A DNA stretch of 64,000 bases from Polaromonas sp. AET17H-212 (GTDB lineage: Bacteria; Pseudomonadota; Gammaproteobacteria; Burkholderiales; Burkholderiaceae_C), in assembly GCF_002379085.1 (NCBI RefSeq), contig NZ_NBZW01000002.1, positions 310,001 through 374,000 on the forward strand, written 5' to 3'. How positions within the stretch are numbered: the stretch's first letter is position 1; each line of letters starts with the position of its first letter. Below are positions 62,598 through 64,000 of this stretch, one piece after another. Position numbers and translations under genes: made by a program. The notes under the pieces are model-generated. The model ran no database searches. It worked only from the letters and a program-made list of their open reading frames with translations, and had not been told where the DNA came from.

Positions 62598-63797
62598 TTA
62601 CGGCGCGGTTTTGGCGGAGGCTGGCGCAGCGGGTGCGGCCTGGGTCCAGGCGGGCGCCTGCGTGAACTTCACCGCCGTGCCCTCGCGCAAGGCACCCACC
62701 GCGCCGGCGATCACCACGGCGTTTTCCGCCAGCCCCTTGACGGCCACCAGGGTGCCCTGGCCCGCGTCGGTGGCGCTGCTGCCGCGCAGGCCCAGCTCCA
62801 CCGGCTTGTGCACGACCCGGTTGTTGTCCACCACCTGCACATACGGCGCGGGTTTGTCGGTGCGCACGGCGCTCAGCGGCACGGCCAGGGCCTGCATGCG
62901 CGTCGTGCCCAGCGTGCCCTGTGCAAACAGGCCCTGGCGCAGGCCCAGGGGTGTGGCCGTGTTGTCGATGCCCAGGTACACCAGCACGCTGCGGCTGCCG
63001 CCCTGGGCGCTGGGGTTGATGCGTGCCACCGTCGCCTTGACGGTTTGCGCGCTGCCTTCGATCTGCAGCACGGCGCTCTGGCCGGGGCGCACCGTCAGCG
63101 CATCGGCCGCGCTCAGGCTGGCTTCCATTTCAAGCCGGCTCAGGTCGACAATTTCCAGCACCCGCACGTCCACCCCGAGGCGTTCCCCGGGCTGGGCCAG
63201 GCGCTGCGCGACCTGGCCCGACAGGGGCGCGCGCAGCACCGTGTCGTCCAGCGATTTCCTGGCCACCTCGGCCGCGGCGAGGGCGGCCCGGTGGTTGGCT
63301 TTGGCCGCGTTGAGGTTGGCCAGCGAGGCGTCGAGCGCCGTTTTGGAAATGAACCCCTGGTTGACCAGGGCCTGGTTGTTGTCGTACTGCCGCTGCACGA
63401 TGTCGATTTGTGCTTTGGCCGAATCGGCCTGCTCCTGCGCCTGCCGCATGCGCGACTGGTACTCGCTGGCGTCGATGCGTGCCAGCACCTGCCCGGCCTT
63501 GACGGTGTCGCCTTCGCGCACCGTCAGGCCCTGCAGTTCGCCGGCCACCCGCGTCTTGACGAAGGCCGAGTTGACGGCCTTGAGCGAACCGGACACCGGC
63601 AGGCCCTGGCTGAGCTCCACGGTTTTGGCCTGGAACACATCGGTGGCGGCCAGTTCGACCACGGTCTGCGCCTTGGCCGCCGTGGCATCGGCCAGCGCCT
63701 GCTGCTGTTTTTTGCGTGCCGACAGCGTGCCCCACACGGCCGTGGCCAGCAGCAGCAAGAGGAGGAGGGCGATGGCCCATTTGATCCAGGGTTTCAT
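62598..63797 (-). CDS. RND efflux periplasmic adaptor (membrane fusion protein)
   Basis: A 399-aa HlyD-type adaptor. An N-terminal anchor (WIKWAIALLLLLLLATAVWG) is followed by a lipoyl half with GLTVREGDTVKAGQVLARID, a coiled-coil hairpin (about 100-170), the second lipoyl half (LDDTVLRAPLSGQVAQRL) and beta-barrel domains. It bridges the RND pump and TolC. The start overlaps the regulator gene as ATGA. Confidence 0.95.
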   Translation of the reverse strand: MKPWIKWAIALLLLLLLATAVWGTLSARKKQQQALADATAAKAQTVVELAATDVFQAKTVELSQGLPVSGSLKAVNSAFVKTRVAGELQGLTVREGDTVKAGQVLARIDASEYQSRMRQAQEQADSAKAQIDIVQRQYDNNQALVNQGFISKTALDASLANLNAAKANHRAALAAAEVARKSLDDTVLRAPLSGQVAQRLAQPGERLGVDVRVLEIVDLSRLEMEASLSAADALTVRPGQSAVLQIEGSAQTVKATVARINPSAQGGSRSVLVYLGIDNTATPLGLRQGLFAQGTLGTTRMQALAVPLSAVRTDKPAPYVQVVDNNRVVHKPVELGLRGSSATDAGQGTLVAVKGLAENAVVIAGAVGALREGTAVKFTQAPAWTQAAPAAPASAKTAP

Positions 63798-64000
63798 TTT
63801 TTCGCCTTGGCGGTGGCGGGCGCCACGCAGATCCCGTGGAGGATGGTGTCGACCTGGGTGGCGATGTATTTGGTGGCGTTGCCCGGCAGGCTGGGGTCGG
63901 CGCAGGTGGCCGCGGAATGTTTGGCCAGAATCAGGAAAATCATGGGTGCAACCACGCTGTAGATGGCGTAGTCCAGGTCCATCGGCCGGAATTCGCCGCG
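63794..64000 (-). CDS. TetR-family regulator, C-terminal part
   Basis: The gene enters from the right window edge, and 68 residues of its C-terminus are visible (from RGEFRPMDLDYAIYSVVAPM to VAPATAKAKK). The helical segment with DLDYAIYSVVAPMIFLILAK is typical of TetR-type ligand-binding domains; the DNA-binding part is outside the window. It overlaps the adaptor gene by 4 nt, so it is probably the local repressor of this efflux operon. Confidence 0.7.
   Translation of the reverse strand, partial: RGEFRPMDLDYAIYSVVAPMIFLILAKHSAATCADPSLPGNATKYIATQVDTILHGICVAPATAKAKK

Noticed and set aside
59373..63962. 1529-aa open frame antisense to the RND pump and adaptor genes
   Set aside because: It mirrors the real genes in very G+C-rich DNA, is rich in His, Arg, Gln and Gly as expected of a shadow frame, and has no recognisable domain.
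1..64000. CRISPR arrays, rRNA genes, complete insertion sequences
   Set aside because: No regularly spaced repeats, rRNA sequence or intact transposase gene with inverted ends were seen.

Overview
The window looks like chromosomal DNA of a flagellated Gram-negative betaproteobacterium of the order Burkholderiales. The grounds are the flagellar gene content (flhDC as master regulator, FlaG, FliT, YcgR), a Bug/TctC-type solute receptor, LPS core genes (waaC, waaA) and an RND/TolC efflux locus. Family (Comamonadaceae or Oxalobacteraceae) cannot be fixed from the sequence alone. The right part (about 45-64 kb) is visibly richer in G+C than the flagellar and signalling part on the left.

Layout. 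1-5.8 kb (minus strand): five signalling genes chained by 4-nt overlaps. They are a LOV-type blue-light sensor fused to degenerate GGDEF, EAL, receiver and PAS domains; a small unknown protein; an HDOD protein; a PAS histidine kinase; and a receiver protein cut by the window edge that probably continues into HD-GYP. 5.9-16.9 kb (minus): fliFGHIJKLMNOPQR, with fliE divergent at 17.1 kb. 17.4-24.7 kb (minus): ycgR, an FlhB C-terminal-like gene, a second fliK-like gene, fliT, fliS, fliD, flaG, a terminator and fliC. A near-consensus sigma-28 (FliA) promoter precedes fliC.

25-34.5 kb (plus): an EAL/HDOD-like protein, a small membrane protein and a REC-PAS-GGDEF-EAL-REC protein behind a second sigma-28-like promoter. 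Then come a PruR-like periplasmic pterin-binding-fold protein, a BarA-type hybrid histidine kinase and a GTP cyclohydrolase I. These last three look like a self-contained pterin-sensing module, and this is the observation I rate highest. 35-38.7 kb (plus): flhD, flhC, a membrane-anchored methyltransferase, a third sigma-28-like promoter, motA and motB.

38.9-41.0 kb: a site-specific recombination module. It has an AlpA-type regulator, a P4-type tyrosine integrase, four TGGGAACA repeats, a 10-bp inverted repeat and the 3' half of a tRNA-Asp gene with its terminator. This is one end of an integrated element. Whether the element contains the flagellar cluster to its left cannot be decided inside the window.

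41.1-45.3 kb (plus): a GntR regulator with a catabolic operon (mandelate-racemase-family enzyme, D-2-hydroxyacid dehydrogenase, Bug receptor). 45.4-50.1 kb: small conserved genes, an EamA exporter and alkylation repair (ogt, Ada/AlkA fusion). 50.2-55.3 kb (plus): phosphomannomutase/phosphoglucomutase, waaC, waaA and a HEAT-repeat alkylation-repair-like gene. 55.3-56.8 kb: two small plus-strand genes among integron-attC-like sequence fragments. 56.9-64 kb (minus): tetR (partial), membrane fusion protein, RND pump, pcm-like methyltransferase, rhodanese and tolC, which together form an efflux locus.
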